Positions 35,378 to 44,968 are shown, numbered from the stretch's first letter. The stretch: DNA of 64,000 nt from Pacificispira sp002696645 (GCF_048892425.1 NZ_JBLZHU010000003.1:62001-126000); one strand, 5' to 3'. A program made the numbers and translations. The notes: generated by a model from the letters alone, not told the origin.

Positions 35378-36275
35378 ACATTTTCTGGACCTGGATCACT
35401 TCGACGAAGCGACCTTGCGGGCCATGCTGGATGCAGGCAATGCGGTGCGCAATCCAGCCCCGTCCGCTGCCAAACCTTTGGCAGGGAAGGTCCTGGCCTG
35501 TATCTTTGAAAAGCCATCGACCCGCACGCGAATCAGCTTTGACGTTGGTATGAAGCAATTGGGCGGCGATGTTGTCGTCATGACACCAGCAGAAACGCAA
35601 TTGGGGCGCGGTGAGACGATTGCCGATACCGCCCGCGTTCTGTCCCGCTATGTCGATGCCATCATGATCCGCACAACCGCCGAGGAAAAGTTGCTGGAAC
35701 TGGCAGAATACGCGACGGTTCCTGTTATCAATGGCCTGACGGACCGCACCCATCCCTGTCAGTTGATGGCCGATGTCATGACCTATGAACAGCATCGCGG
35801 TCCGATCACGGGCAAGACCGTGGCCTGGGCAGGCGATGGCAATAATATGGCCACCAGTTGGATCCATGCGGCCGCTCGGTTCAAGTTCAAGCTGCGTATT
35901 GCCTGCCCGGAGGAGCTTCAACCGCCCCGCGATGTGGTGGATTGGGCCATCGAACAAGGATGCAAGCTGGAAATTCTGCACAATGCGGATCATGCCGTGG
36001 CCGGTGCGGATTGCGTTGTAACGGATGTCTGGGTCTCCATGGGCGATACCGACGCGCCCGTGCGCCATAATCAGTTGAAACCCTTTCAGGTGGACGAGGC
36101 CCTGATGGCCAAGGCCGCCCCCGATGCGATCTTCATGCATTGTCTGCCCGCCCACCGTGGCGAAGAGGCGACAGAAGGCGTCATTGACGGCCCGCAATCG
36201 GTGATCTGGGATGAAGCTGAAAATCGCATGCATGCCCAAAAGGGCATCTTGCTGTGGTGCCTGAACCAGATCTGA
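35367..36275 (+). CDS. argF: Ornithine carbamoyltransferase
   Basis: 302 residues. Carbamoyl-phosphate site EKPSTRTRISFDVG, the HPCQLMADVMT motif and the ornithine-binding FMHCLPAHRGEE are all in place. Three ATGs stand in a row at 35361, 35364 and 35367; I use the third because GGAG lies eight bases before it. All of them overlap the end of argD, so the genes are coupled. It forms citrulline from ornithine and carbamoyl phosphate. Confidence 0.96.
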   Translation: MQPKHFLDLDHFDEATLRAMLDAGNAVRNPAPSAAKPLAGKVLACIFEKPSTRTRISFDVGMKQLGGDVVVMTPAETQLGRGETIADTARVLSRYVDAIMIRTTAEEKLLELAEYATVPVINGLTDRTHPCQLMADVMTYEQHRGPITGKTVAWAGDGNNMATSWIHAAARFKFKLRIACPEELQPPRDVVDWAIEQGCKLEILHNADHAVAGADCVVTDVWVSMGDTDAPVRHNQLKPFQVDEALMAKAAPDAIFMHCLPAHRGEEATEGVIDGPQSVIWDEAENRMHAQKGILLWCLNQI

Positions 36276-36314
36276 GCGCCAAACTCTTAAGCATTAGAAA
36301 GAAGGTAAGCCATC

Positions 36315-37259
36315 ATGGCCGATCCTATACACATGACTGAACCAAACAGCCTGGATACCGGCGGCCCAACCGACGACTGTATCCAGCCCTATATGATCGA
36401 CAAGACCGGTCTGCATGGCCGCATGGTCAAGCTGGGCCCATCGGTCGATGCGATCCTGTCGCGCCATGGCTATCCCGATGCCGTGCAGTATATGCTGGCA
36501 GAAATGCTGGCTTTATGCGCCGGCCTGGCCGCCGCCTTGAAGTTTGATGGCGTTTTCACCTTGCAGACAAAGGGCGATGGTCCAGTGCCTATGATGGTCG
36601 CAGACGTGACCAGCGACGGTAAAATGCGGGGCTATGCCCAGATCAAAGGCGAAGTCCCGCCGCTACACGAAGCGATTGCCGCCCCGATCCCCAAACTGCT
36701 GGGTGAGGGCTATATGGCCTTTACCGTTGATCAGGGTGACAAAATGGAACGTTACCAGGGGATCGTTGCTCTGGAAGGAGCGACGGTTGCCGAATGCGTG
36801 CAACGCTATTTTGAACAATCCGACCAGTTCGCTTCGGCAGTGAACCTGTCTGCAGGGCGACGCCCGGATGGAACCATTGGGGCCGCCGCCTTACTGGTTC
36901 AGCGCCTGCCGGAAGAAGGGGGCGATAAAAGCATCGGCTATGCCGATCAGGATGCATGGCAACGCGCCATGGTGCTGTTGAAATCTGCCAAACCAGAGGA
37001 AATGCTGGATCCGGACCTGATCCCCAACGAATTGCTGTTCCGCCTGTTCCATGAAGACGGGGTGCGGGTATTTCCTGCCCGTGCGATCACGGAAGAATGT
37101 CGCTGTTCACGCGAAAAGATCGAGAATGTGCTGAAATCCTTGGAACCGGGATCGATGGAAGACTTAAAAACAGACGATGGAACCTATGAAGTGACGTGTG
37201 AATTCTGTTCCCGCACCGAAGTCTTCACCGATGCGGATCTGGGACATACATCTGCCTAA
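36315..37259 (+). CDS. hslO: Hsp33 redox-regulated chaperone
   Basis: 314 residues. The N-terminal domain is followed by a C-terminal redox switch with four zinc cysteines in EECRCSREKI and TCEFCSRTEV (CxC plus CxxC). Oxidation releases zinc and activates the holdase. The argF-hslO linkage is common in alphaproteobacteria. Spacing to argF is 39 bp with GAAGG before the start. Confidence 0.95.
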   Translation: MADPIHMTEPNSLDTGGPTDDCIQPYMIDKTGLHGRMVKLGPSVDAILSRHGYPDAVQYMLAEMLALCAGLAAALKFDGVFTLQTKGDGPVPMMVADVTSDGKMRGYAQIKGEVPPLHEAIAAPIPKLLGEGYMAFTVDQGDKMERYQGIVALEGATVAECVQRYFEQSDQFASAVNLSAGRRPDGTIGAAALLVQRLPEEGGDKSIGYADQDAWQRAMVLLKSAKPEEMLDPDLIPNELLFRLFHEDGVRVFPARAITEECRCSREKIENVLKSLEPGSMEDLKTDDGTYEVTCEFCSRTEVFTDADLGHTSA

Positions 37260-37345
37260 CTGTCGCCGCATTGATCCGGGATGATTGCGGCAATCATCAG
37301 AATCATGAGACCAAGACGGAACGCGGCAAACATAAGGAAATGGCA

Positions 37346-37924
37346 ATGATACGGCGTGGCTTTTTGATTTTAATGGCAGGACTGTTGGCGGCATGCACAA
37401 CGCCAGTTTCAGTACCGCGCTATGCGGACATCACCTTTGCCCATCTTCCAAAGATCAAGCTGGATGTCGCCAAAATCACAGTGGTTGAGGCCTATCAGAA
37501 CCAAACCACGGCCCCGAATGTCGACGGCGAATTCCCCGTGCCCCCCATGCAAATGGCCGCACAATGGGCCAAAGACCGCCTAGAGCCTGTCGGCACTAGT
37601 GGTGAATTGATCTTCACCATCAAGGATGCCAGCGTTGTTGAAGTCCCCCTGAAAACGTCGACCGGGTTGACCGGTCTGGTGACGGTCGATCAGGCTCAGC
37701 GATATGACGCACATCTGGTCGTTGAGATGAGCGCCCAAAACCCGGATGCGGGGACAACGGCGGCTTCTGCCACAACAGTGGAACGCAAACGCTCTGTTGC
37801 CGAAGACATTACCCTGAACGAACGGGAAGGTGTCTGGTACAAGATGACGGAAGAAATGGCGGTCGACCTGAACAAACAGCTAGAAGGTGGCCTGAACCAG
37901 TTTTTTGGGGCATTCCTGCGCTAG
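37346..37924 (+). CDS. Predicted lipoprotein of unknown function
   Basis: 192 residues from ATG 37346, with AAGGAA six bases upstream. The signal peptide ends in the lipobox LLAAC. The mature part contains VSVPRYADITFAHLPKIKLDVAKI, a pattern I have seen in alphaproteobacterial conserved hypotheticals but cannot name. It has no other cysteine or clear motif. A perfect 8-bp hairpin (37280-37298) lies between hslO and this gene and might shape expression, but it has no T-run. Confidence 0.75.
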   Translation: MIRRGFLILMAGLLAACTTPVSVPRYADITFAHLPKIKLDVAKITVVEAYQNQTTAPNVDGEFPVPPMQMAAQWAKDRLEPVGTSGELIFTIKDASVVEVPLKTSTGLTGLVTVDQAQRYDAHLVVEMSAQNPDAGTTAASATTVERKRSVAEDITLNEREGVWYKMTEEMAVDLNKQLEGGLNQFFGAFLR

Positions 37925-37945
37925 ACCATCATGCTAGCTATTGCT

Positions 37946-38824
37946 CTAGCGCGTTCCTGTTAGGGATTGTAACGGGCCATAAAGGTCTGTGCGCCGATCC
38001 CGGAACACACCCCAGGATGCCCGCATGGAGCGGATCGCATCCAAATCAAACGTTGCCGTGATGACACCCTGGTTTTCGCCGTCAGCTTCAGCGACCAGAC
38101 CGCCCGTCTCATCGGCGATAAATGACCCGCCATAGAATGTCATATCCGCCGTCTCATGCTGTTCCGAACCAATCCGGTTGCTGGCCAGCAATGGCATGAT
38201 ATTGGCCGCAGCATGTCCCTGCATGGTCCGTTGCCAATGCGGTTTGGAACTATAATCGGGCGCAGAGGGTTCACTGCCAATCGCCGTTGGATACAGCAGC
38301 ACCTCCGCCCCTTGCAGGGCCATGATCCGGGCGCATTCCGGGAACCACTGATCCCAGCAAATGCCGACCCCGATCCGCCCAACGGCGGTGTCCCACACTT
38401 TGAAACCGGTATCGCCAGGACTGAAATAGAATTTTTCCTGATAGCCCGGATTATTCGGGATATGGCTCTTGCGATACAGGCCCAGCACAATTCCATCCGC
38501 ATCCGCAATTGCGATGGAATTGAAGAAAGTGTTGTGCCAACGCTCAAAAAAGCTGATGGGCAGCACCACCCCCAATTCCTTTGCCAAGGCCGAAAAACGC
38601 GCGATCAGGGGATTCCCCTCCATCGGCTGGGCCAATTCCAGATACTTGGCTTTCTGATCTGGACAAAAATACGGGGTTTCGAACAATTCCTGCAACAGGA
38701 CCAGCCCCGCCCCTTTCGCAGCAGCCTGACGCACCAGCGCCTCTGCCTTGTTCAGGTTATCCTCAATATCCCAACTGCAGGCGAATTGAGTTGCGGCAAC
38801 GGTCAGACTGCGGGTCTCACTCAT
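37946..38824 (-). CDS. aguB: N-carbamoylputrescine amidase
   Basis: 292 residues of the nitrilase superfamily. The catalytic triad is visible: Glu in LLQELFETPYF, Lys in GLYRKSHIPN and Cys in GVGICWDQWFPE. The QELFETPYFC and KFYFSPGDTGF wording matches AguB, which turns N-carbamoylputrescine into putrescine, CO2 and ammonia. It is coupled to the acetylpolyamine amidohydrolase gene by a four-base overlap. No agmatine deiminase is in the window. Confidence 0.93.
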   Translation of the reverse strand: MSETRSLTVAATQFACSWDIEDNLNKAEALVRQAAAKGAGLVLLQELFETPYFCPDQKAKYLELAQPMEGNPLIARFSALAKELGVVLPISFFERWHNTFFNSIAIADADGIVLGLYRKSHIPNNPGYQEKFYFSPGDTGFKVWDTAVGRIGVGICWDQWFPECARIMALQGAEVLLYPTAIGSEPSAPDYSSKPHWQRTMQGHAAANIMPLLASNRIGSEQHETADMTFYGGSFIADETGGLVAEADGENQGVITATFDLDAIRSMRASWGVFRDRRTDLYGPLQSLTGTR

Positions 38825-39849
38825 CGGTCTTCATACCCCATCAAAACATTCACGGCGTTGATGCCGATTTCTTCGACGGCATAGCCGCCTTCCATGACAA
38901 ACAGAGTTGGACGGTTCAGTCCGGCGATCATCCGGCCATAGGTTTTGTAATCATCGCTTTCCAGTTTAAAGAACGAAATCGGATCGTCCTTGAACGTATC
39001 CACGCCCAGCGAAATCACCACCGCATCCGGGCCATAATCGTGAATGCGTTTGATTGATGTCGCCAGGGCATCCCCCCAGGCATCAAAGGCCGTACCAGGC
39101 GGCAAGGGATAGTTTTCCGTGAACCCTTCCCCTGCAGAAGCGCCTTTCTCATCGGCATAACCCAGGAAATACGGGAAGGCATCCTCCGGCCTGCCATGCA
39201 GCGACTGAAAGAATACATCATCCCGACCATAGAAAATATCCTGCGTGCCATTTCCATGATGGAAATCCACATCCAGGATGGCAACGCGCGACGCACCCTG
39301 ATCCAGGAAGGCCTGGGCGGCGACGGCGGCATTATTGATGAAACAATAGCCGCCGAACATATCCGCAGCAGCATGATGTCCCGGCGGGCGGCACAGGGCA
39401 AATGCCGACTGGGCCCCTTTCGCAATCGCGGCCTGCGCCGTCAGGGCGACATTGGCGCTGGCCTGGGCTGCCTCCCAGGTGCCATTGCTGATCGCAGTTT
39501 CAGACGCCAGACAATAGTACCCGATCTTGCCATCGATGAAGCTTGGCGGTTTCACGCGCATACGCCGCGCGGGCCAAGAGGTCGCGATGGCTTCCCCTTC
39601 AAAGCCTGCCGCCTGCCATTCATCCCAGCAGCCCGCCAGAAATGCCAGAAATTCCCCATCATGAATGCGCCGGACCGGTTTCAGCCCAAAATCATCCGGT
39701 TCTTGCACCGGTCCCAGATTGACTTGCTGCACACGGGTTAAAATTCGGTCGACGCGCGCCGGACATTCAAACGGGGGCACCAGCAATCCACCATGCAATT
39801 CGGTCTTTGCATCCCGCAATTTATGCTTATCAGTTTGAATAGTCAGCAT
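38821..39849 (-). CDS. aphA: Acetylpolyamine amidohydrolase (class II histone deacetylase-like)
   Basis: 342 residues with the arginase/deacetylase fold. Catalytic histidines are in CRPPGHHAAADMFGGYCF, zinc ligands in LDVDFHHGNGTQDIF and SLGVDTFKDDP, and the transition-state Tyr in MEGGYAVEEIG. The polyamine-type members release acetate from acetylputrescine, acetylspermidine and acetylcadaverine. First gene of the aphA-aguB unit, divergent from the LuxR-type regulator. Confidence 0.92.
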   Translation of the reverse strand: MLTIQTDKHKLRDAKTELHGGLLVPPFECPARVDRILTRVQQVNLGPVQEPDDFGLKPVRRIHDGEFLAFLAGCWDEWQAAGFEGEAIATSWPARRMRVKPPSFIDGKIGYYCLASETAISNGTWEAAQASANVALTAQAAIAKGAQSAFALCRPPGHHAAADMFGGYCFINNAAVAAQAFLDQGASRVAILDVDFHHGNGTQDIFYGRDDVFFQSLHGRPEDAFPYFLGYADEKGASAGEGFTENYPLPPGTAFDAWGDALATSIKRIHDYGPDAVVISLGVDTFKDDPISFFKLESDDYKTYGRMIAGLNRPTLFVMEGGYAVEEIGINAVNVLMGYEDR

Positions 39850-39902
39850 TTCCGACAGACTCCCCTTCTCAGATCGGTATATTTTAGCGTAGCATGAGCC
39901 AA

Positions 39903-39936
39903 TTACGCATTGCGCGTAAATATCCCTTTAGGGATG
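39903..39936. promoter_or_regulatory. Dyad motifs between aphA and the LuxR-type gene
   Basis: TTACGC-N5-GCGTAA (39903-39919) is a perfect inverted repeat, and TATCCCTTTAGGGATG (39921-39936) has ATCCC/GGGAT arms. The second resembles TACCCCTAGGGGGATA in front of potA (11 of 16 bases). These are candidate operators for the aphA-aguB and LuxR-type promoters; the binding protein is inferred. Confidence 0.45.
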
Positions 39937-39964
39937 GGATGATTAAAACAGGGAACTATATTGC

Positions 39965-40777
39965 GTGTATCATTTGGCCAGGCCAAAAACAGATACCGTG
40001 GAGGAAGCGCTGGCGGCAGCGATTTCATCCGTGGGGACGGCTGACTTCATTCCAACGGGACTGGACTATCTGCGATACATTGCACCGTTCAGAGGATGCC
40101 TTCTGACGCTGTTGAACGGCACGCGGCGACCCGTCCATCTGTATGACAATGTGCGCGTGGAACGCCGGTCAGAAGTTGTCGATCGCTATCTGGATGGGGC
40201 CTATCTGCTGGATCCGTTCTATGTGGCCTATCGGGACTATGCCCCGTGCGACGCCCTGCGGCTCAATGACGTGGCACCGGATCGGTTTCAGCAATCGACC
40301 TATTTCAAACAATATTACCATTCGATCCGATTGCGCGATGAAATGGCGATCCTGATCGACCTGCCCGCGGGTAAACATTTGTTCTATTCCATCGGTCGAT
40401 TGATAGACGAACCCAGATTTACCGCACGCGAGATCACTGAATTCCGGCGCGTTCTGCCGGTTTTCAGTGCGCTGAACAGACGCCATTTCGTGCATGAAGC
40501 CTATAACAACGGCCCCTCTGATGAAGGGGTGCCCGCCGAGGAGATTGATGCCGCTCTGGCCCGCTTTGGAACCGATCACCTGACCGAACGGGAACGGGAA
40601 ATCGCCAGTTTGATTCTGAAAGGCCATTCATCAAAATCAATTGCGCGAATAATCTCGATCAGCCCAGGCACAGTTAAAATCCATCGCAAGAACATGTACA
40701 GAAAATTGCAGATATCCTCACAAAGCGAACTGTTTTCTTTGTTTTTAAGCGCCTTATCCGGCATCGAGAGGGTCTGA
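39965..40777 (+). CDS. LuxR-family helix-turn-helix regulator
   Basis: 270 residues from a GTG (AGGGA about 11 bases upstream). The C-terminal 60 residues are a LuxR/GerE domain (LTEREREIASLILKGHSSKSIARIISISPGTVKIHRKNMYRKL). The N-terminal ~190 residues are not a phospho-receiver and not a recognisable acyl-homoserine-lactone domain; I do not recognise the fold. It stands between the divergent polyamine deacetylase operon and potABCD, so a polyamine-responsive role is the natural guess. Confidence 0.86.
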   Translation: MYHLARPKTDTVEEALAAAISSVGTADFIPTGLDYLRYIAPFRGCLLTLLNGTRRPVHLYDNVRVERRSEVVDRYLDGAYLLDPFYVAYRDYAPCDALRLNDVAPDRFQQSTYFKQYYHSIRLRDEMAILIDLPAGKHLFYSIGRLIDEPRFTAREITEFRRVLPVFSALNRRHFVHEAYNNGPSDEGVPAEEIDAALARFGTDHLTEREREIASLILKGHSSKSIARIISISPGTVKIHRKNMYRKLQISSQSELFSLFLSALSGIERV

Positions 40778-40810
40778 ACATGGGCCGGTCAGCCTGCGAC
40801 AGACTGCACA

Positions 40811-40840
40811 TACCCCCAGGATACTACCCCTAGGGGGATA
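40811..40840. promoter_or_regulatory. CCCC-TA-GGGG dyad upstream of potA
   Basis: TACCCCCAGGATA (40811) and TACCCCTAGGGGGATA (40825) are two related units, the second holding the palindrome CCCCTAGGGG. The second unit resembles the dyad ahead of the LuxR-type gene. A separate 12-bp palindrome TTGTTTAAACAA lies at 40900. The whole 196-bp spacer has no gene. Confidence 0.45.
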
Positions 40841-40973
40841 TTTACGGGGCCGCATGGGGCGGCGTACCGTTTTAACGCTAGAGATGACTATCGCATATCT
40901 TGTTTAAACAAACATGACACGTCAGATCATGTGACAGATAGCGATAGAACAATTCTCAACAGGGGACTTTAAA

Positions 40974-42101
40974 ATGAGCGAGACAAGCACTCTTTCCGAC
41001 GCATCGAAACCGTCTGGGGAAAAGTCGCAGCGGCCTATGGTCACGGCGGAGAACGTGACCAAAAGCTTCGGCAGTGGCAGTTATGCTGTCACCGCCTTGG
41101 ACAATGTATCGGTAACGATCCGCGAGAACGAGTTTTTCACCCTGTTGGGTCCATCAGGTTGTGGAAAGACAACCCTGTTGCGCCTGATCGCCGGTTTTGA
41201 ATTGCCCACCAAGGGGTCTATTTTGCTGGATGGTCAGGAAATCGGCCATCTGCCGCCCTATAAGCGACCGGTCAATACCGTGTTTCAGAACTATGCCCTG
41301 TTTCCCCATATGACGGTGGCACAGAATATCGCCTTCGGCCTGGAAATGCTGAATAAGCCCAAGGCCGAAATCGACGACACTGTGAAGAAGATGCTGGCCC
41401 TGGTGCAAATGGGCAAACTGGCCGACCGACGTACCGACCAACTGTCGGGTGGACAACAACAGCGCGTCGCGCTTGCTCGCGCGTTGGCCCCGCATCCCAA
41501 GGTATTGCTGCTGGATGAACCCCTGTCCGCGCTGGATTTGAAGCTGCGCAAGGAAATGCAGATCGAATTGAAACGCCTGCAAAGCGAAACCGGGATCACC
41601 TTCGTTTTTGTCACCCATGACCAGGAAGAAGCCCTGACCATGTCGGACCGGATCGCGGTCATGGATACCGGTCATATTCTGCAGGTCGGCGGTCCAAAGG
41701 ATATCTATAATCATCCGGCACGCCGTTTCGTGGCGGATTTCATTGGCGATATCAACATCATGAACGCCGAAATGCTGAGCGTATCGGATGGACATGGTAC
41801 GATCCGACTGAGCAAAGGCAATGAGGTGAAGGCCCGCCTTTCATCGGACACGCTCAAGCCCGGTTCGGTCAGTGTCGCCATACGGCCGGAAAATGTCCGC
41901 CTGTGTGACAAAAGTGATTCAAACTGCACCGTTTCCGGTACGATTTCCAACGTCGTCTACTTCGGGTCGGGCACAAATACCCACATCACCCTGGAAGATG
42001 GGACCGACGTTATCGCGCGCAGCAGTTCCGGTGGCGGTAATCCCGGCGAGGCGATCGGCCTGATCTTTCCCGACGAACACTTACAGGTATTGATCGACTG
42101 A
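40974..42101 (+). CDS. potA: Spermidine/putrescine ABC transporter ATPase
   Basis: 375 residues. Walker A GPSGCGKTTLLRLIAGFE, Q-loop, signature LSGGQQQRVALARALAPHP, Walker B LLLDEPLSALD and the H-loop FVTHDQEEALTMSDRIAVM are followed by a C-terminal TOBE domain, as in PotA/PotG. The ATG has AGGGGA upstream. Powers uptake through PotBC. First gene of potABCD, and its stop overlaps the potB start (TGATG). Confidence 0.94.
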   Translation: MSETSTLSDASKPSGEKSQRPMVTAENVTKSFGSGSYAVTALDNVSVTIRENEFFTLLGPSGCGKTTLLRLIAGFELPTKGSILLDGQEIGHLPPYKRPVNTVFQNYALFPHMTVAQNIAFGLEMLNKPKAEIDDTVKKMLALVQMGKLADRRTDQLSGGQQQRVALARALAPHPKVLLLDEPLSALDLKLRKEMQIELKRLQSETGITFVFVTHDQEEALTMSDRIAVMDTGHILQVGGPKDIYNHPARRFVADFIGDINIMNAEMLSVSDGHGTIRLSKGNEVKARLSSDTLKPGSVSVAIRPENVRLCDKSDSNCTVSGTISNVVYFGSGTNTHITLEDGTDVIARSSSGGGNPGEAIGLIFPDEHLQVLID

Positions 42102-43063
42102 TGGACGCGCCGGGATCAAACGCTTCGACACTGGATAACGCAGCGCAGCGTTTGGCCCATGCCAAAGCGGCCCATGAAGACCGCGCCCGCAAGACTCGCC
42201 GGTTCCTGTTGTCGCCCGCAGTACTGGTCATCGGCATCGTCGGGCTGTTTCCCCTGACGATCACAATTCTGTATTCCGTTCTATCGCCCGACACCTATGG
42301 CGGTGTTGTCTGGAAACTGTCTGGCGAGGGGTATCTGCAATTCCTGTTCGAACGGGATATTTTCGACGATACGCTGACTTTCTCAACCTCCTATCTACAG
42401 ATTTACGGTCGGTCGATCGCATTGGCCTTCTTCACCACGATCGGCGCGCTTTTGCTGGGATTTCCCACAGCCTATTTCATCGCCAGCAAGCCCCGGGAAC
42501 AGCGCACGATCTGGCTGTTCCTGATAACCTTGCCGTTCTGGGTCAATCTGCTGATCCGCACCTACGCCATGTTGCTGATTTTGCGGGATGAGGGGATCAT
42601 CAATATCAGCCTGATCAAAATCGGGCTGATCGATGATCCGATAAACATCCTCTACACCAGCACCGCCGTCTTCATTGGCTTGGTTTACAGCTATCTGCCT
42701 TTCATGGTGTTGCCGCTTTATGCATCCCTGGAAAAGCTGGACTTTAAATTGGTTGAAGCCGGATATGATCTGTATGCCACGCGTTTTCAGGTGTTGCGCA
42801 ATATCATTCTGCCGCTGACCAAACCCGGCATTGTCGCGGGTTGCATTCTGGTCTTCATTCCGGGACTGGGTGCCTATATCACCCCGGAACTGCTGGGGGG
42901 TGGTAAGGAGCTGATGATCGGCAACCTGATCGCCCTGCAATTTGGCAGTTCCCGCAACTGGCCTTTTGGCTCAGCCGCGGCCCTGATCCTGATGGCCGTC
43001 GTGATGATCGCCCTGCTTGTCTATGTCCGATACAGCGGCAAGGAGGGGGCACGACATGGCTGA
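42101..43063 (+). CDS. potB: Spermidine/putrescine ABC transporter permease
   Basis: 320 residues with six predicted membrane helices. The EAA-type coupling motif, which contacts the ATPase, is in EAGYDLYATRFQVLRNIILPLTKPGIVAG. The first ~25 residues are a basic cytoplasmic lead (AHAKAAHEDRARKTRR). One-base overlap with potA and eight-base overlap with potC show tight coupling. Confidence 0.93.
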   Translation: MDAPGSNASTLDNAAQRLAHAKAAHEDRARKTRRFLLSPAVLVIGIVGLFPLTITILYSVLSPDTYGGVVWKLSGEGYLQFLFERDIFDDTLTFSTSYLQIYGRSIALAFFTTIGALLLGFPTAYFIASKPREQRTIWLFLITLPFWVNLLIRTYAMLLILRDEGIINISLIKIGLIDDPINILYTSTAVFIGLVYSYLPFMVLPLYASLEKLDFKLVEAGYDLYATRFQVLRNIILPLTKPGIVAGCILVFIPGLGAYITPELLGGGKELMIGNLIALQFGSSRNWPFGSAAALILMAVVMIALLVYVRYSGKEGARHG

Positions 43064-43883
43064 GACCAGTAAAGCGGCACCGCGCCGCCGCATGATGGAT
43101 CTGCGCAAACAGCCCGGATTTGATCAGATCGCCTGGATTTGCATGTTCTTCCTGTATGCGCCGATCCTGGTGTTGATCACCTTCTCCTTCAATGACAATC
43201 GATCTGTTGTACTGTGGACCGAATTCAGCCTGCGCTGGTATGAATCGGCCCTGGCGAATGACGAAATTCGGCGCGCCACGATGATTTCCTTGCAGGTTGC
43301 GCTGGTCGCAACCGTATTTGCCACCACATTTGCAACAATGGCAGCCCTGGCAACCACCAGAGTGCCGCCGTTCAAGGGCCAGACCCTGGTCTATGCCATC
43401 ATCAACCAGCCCTTGATGATTCCCGAAATCGTCACCGCCGTATCCACCCTGGCATTTTTCTCTTTGATCAAGCAACTGACCGGCGTGACGGGCATTGGCT
43501 ATCTGATGCTGGCCCATACCGTATTCTGTATCCCTTTTGCCTATATGCCGATCCGCGCGCGGCTGGAGGATATGAACCTGGTAATGGAAACCGCCGCAAC
43601 CGACCTTTATGCGACCCCTTGGCAGGTTTTCCGGCGGGTCACGCTGCCCCTGATGATGCCGGGCATCGTTGCGGGCGGCATGCTGGCCTTTGTTGTGTCG
43701 CTGGATGACGTGATCATCACCCTGCTGGTTGCAGGTCCCGGTGAAACCACCTTGCCAATCTTTGTTCTGGGACAAATCCGGCGCGGTATCACGCCGGAAA
43801 TCAACGCAGTGTCCACCTTGTTGCTGGGCCTGTCGGTGTTGTTTGTTGCGCTGTTTTTCATTCTGGGACGAAAGCGCAAGTAA
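43056..43883 (+). CDS. potC: Spermidine/putrescine ABC transporter permease
   Basis: 275 residues, six helices, started at ATG 43056 (MAETSKAAPRRR). The PotC type is indicated by the NDNRSVVLWTEFSLRWYESAL stretch after the first helix. The EAA motif is in ETAATDLYATPWQVFRRVTLPLMMPGIVAG. Forms the channel with PotB. Confidence 0.93.
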   Translation: MAETSKAAPRRRMMDLRKQPGFDQIAWICMFFLYAPILVLITFSFNDNRSVVLWTEFSLRWYESALANDEIRRATMISLQVALVATVFATTFATMAALATTRVPPFKGQTLVYAIINQPLMIPEIVTAVSTLAFFSLIKQLTGVTGIGYLMLAHTVFCIPFAYMPIRARLEDMNLVMETAATDLYATPWQVFRRVTLPLMMPGIVAGGMLAFVVSLDDVIITLLVAGPGETTLPIFVLGQIRRGITPEINAVSTLLLGLSVLFVALFFILGRKRK

Positions 43884-43933
43884 CGAGGGGTGCGGGGACC
43901 ATCCCGTATCTTGATAACAGAGGAGGGTTAAAA

Positions 43934-44968
43934 ATGAAGCGTACTCTTTTAGGCCTGGCCACGGCGACAGCCGTCAGTCTGGCAATGGCGAGCAGCGCCT
44001 ATGCTGCTGGTAAATTGAACATCTATAACTGGGGGAACTACACCAACCCCAAGCTGATCGAAAAGTTTGAGAAAGCCTATGGCGTCGAGGTGACGCTGGA
44101 CGGCTACGATTCAAACGAAACCATGCTGGCCAAGGTTAAAGAAGGCAGCACGGGGTACGACATCGTTGTGCCGGGCGATTACATGATCAAGATCATGATC
44201 GGAGAAGGCCTGCTGGCCAAGGTAGAGCCCAACAAAATGGAAAACTTCAGCAATATGGACCCGAAATGGGTCGATGTCTGGTGGGATCCGGGCCGCAGCT
44301 ATTCCGTGCCTTGGCAATGGGGCACGACATCCTTCACCGTTGATACCAAGGTCTACACCGGTGATATCAACACACTGAAGCTGCTGTTCGAACCACCGCC
44401 GGAACTGCAAGGCCGCATCAACATGCTGAACGACATGAATGATGTGATTAACGCCGCCCTGCGCTATCTGGGATATCCCCGCTGTAACGGCGACAAAGAT
44501 CAACTGAGAGAAGCCACAGAACTGTTACTGAAGGCCAAGCCCTATTGGCGCACAATGGATTACAGCATCATCGAAAAACTGACCTCTAACGACGTCGATC
44601 TGTCGCAAAGCTGGAACGGGGCTGCCATGCGGGCCCGCGCACAGCGCCCCAGCCTGGCCTATGCCTATCCCAAGGAAGGTTTCACCGGCTGGATGGATAA
44701 TGTTGCCGTCCTGTCTGATGCACCGAACATGGAAAATGCCAAGCTGTTCGTGAACTTCGTCATGGATCCGGAAAACGCGGCCCTGATTTCTGATTTCGCA
44801 AAATATGCGAATGGTATCTCCGGCAGCGACAAATTCATGGATCCGGAAATGCTGTCCGCCCCTGAAATCGTGATGCCGGCAGATGCGCCGACGCCTGATT
44901 TCGTGCAACCCTGCCCACAGGAAACGGTCGACCTGTATAACAAGATTTGGACCCGCCTGAAGCAGTAA
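43934..44968 (+). CDS. potD: Spermidine/putrescine-binding periplasmic protein
   Basis: 344 residues with a signal peptide (cleavage near SAYAAG, residue 24). The mature part opens with KLNIYNWGNYTNP, the start typical of PotD/PotF, and contains YDIVVPGDYMIKIM and SYSVPWQWGTTSF, which lie at the polyamine site. Last gene of the transporter operon, with a strong GGAGG ribosome site and a hairpin terminator after its stop. Putrescine versus spermidine preference cannot be told. Confidence 0.93.
   Translation: MKRTLLGLATATAVSLAMASSAYAAGKLNIYNWGNYTNPKLIEKFEKAYGVEVTLDGYDSNETMLAKVKEGSTGYDIVVPGDYMIKIMIGEGLLAKVEPNKMENFSNMDPKWVDVWWDPGRSYSVPWQWGTTSFTVDTKVYTGDINTLKLLFEPPPELQGRINMLNDMNDVINAALRYLGYPRCNGDKDQLREATELLLKAKPYWRTMDYSIIEKLTSNDVDLSQSWNGAAMRARAQRPSLAYAYPKEGFTGWMDNVAVLSDAPNMENAKLFVNFVMDPENAALISDFAKYANGISGSDKFMDPEMLSAPEIVMPADAPTPDFVQPCPQETVDLYNKIWTRLKQ

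Noticed and set aside
34388..36239. Long minus-strand frames antisense to argD and argF (249 and 313 codons)
   Set aside because: Shadows of highly conserved genes; their products resemble no protein family.
37280..37298. Hairpin GATGATTG/CAATCATC after hslO as a terminator
   Set aside because: The stem is AT-rich and no T-run follows on the plus strand.
39965..40777. LuxR-type gene as part of a quorum-sensing pair
   Set aside because: No luxI-like synthase is in the window and the N-terminal domain does not show the acyl-homoserine-lactone binding pattern.
42879..43775. 298-codon minus-strand frame antisense to potC
   Set aside because: Gln/His/Gly-rich shadow of a transmembrane permease gene.
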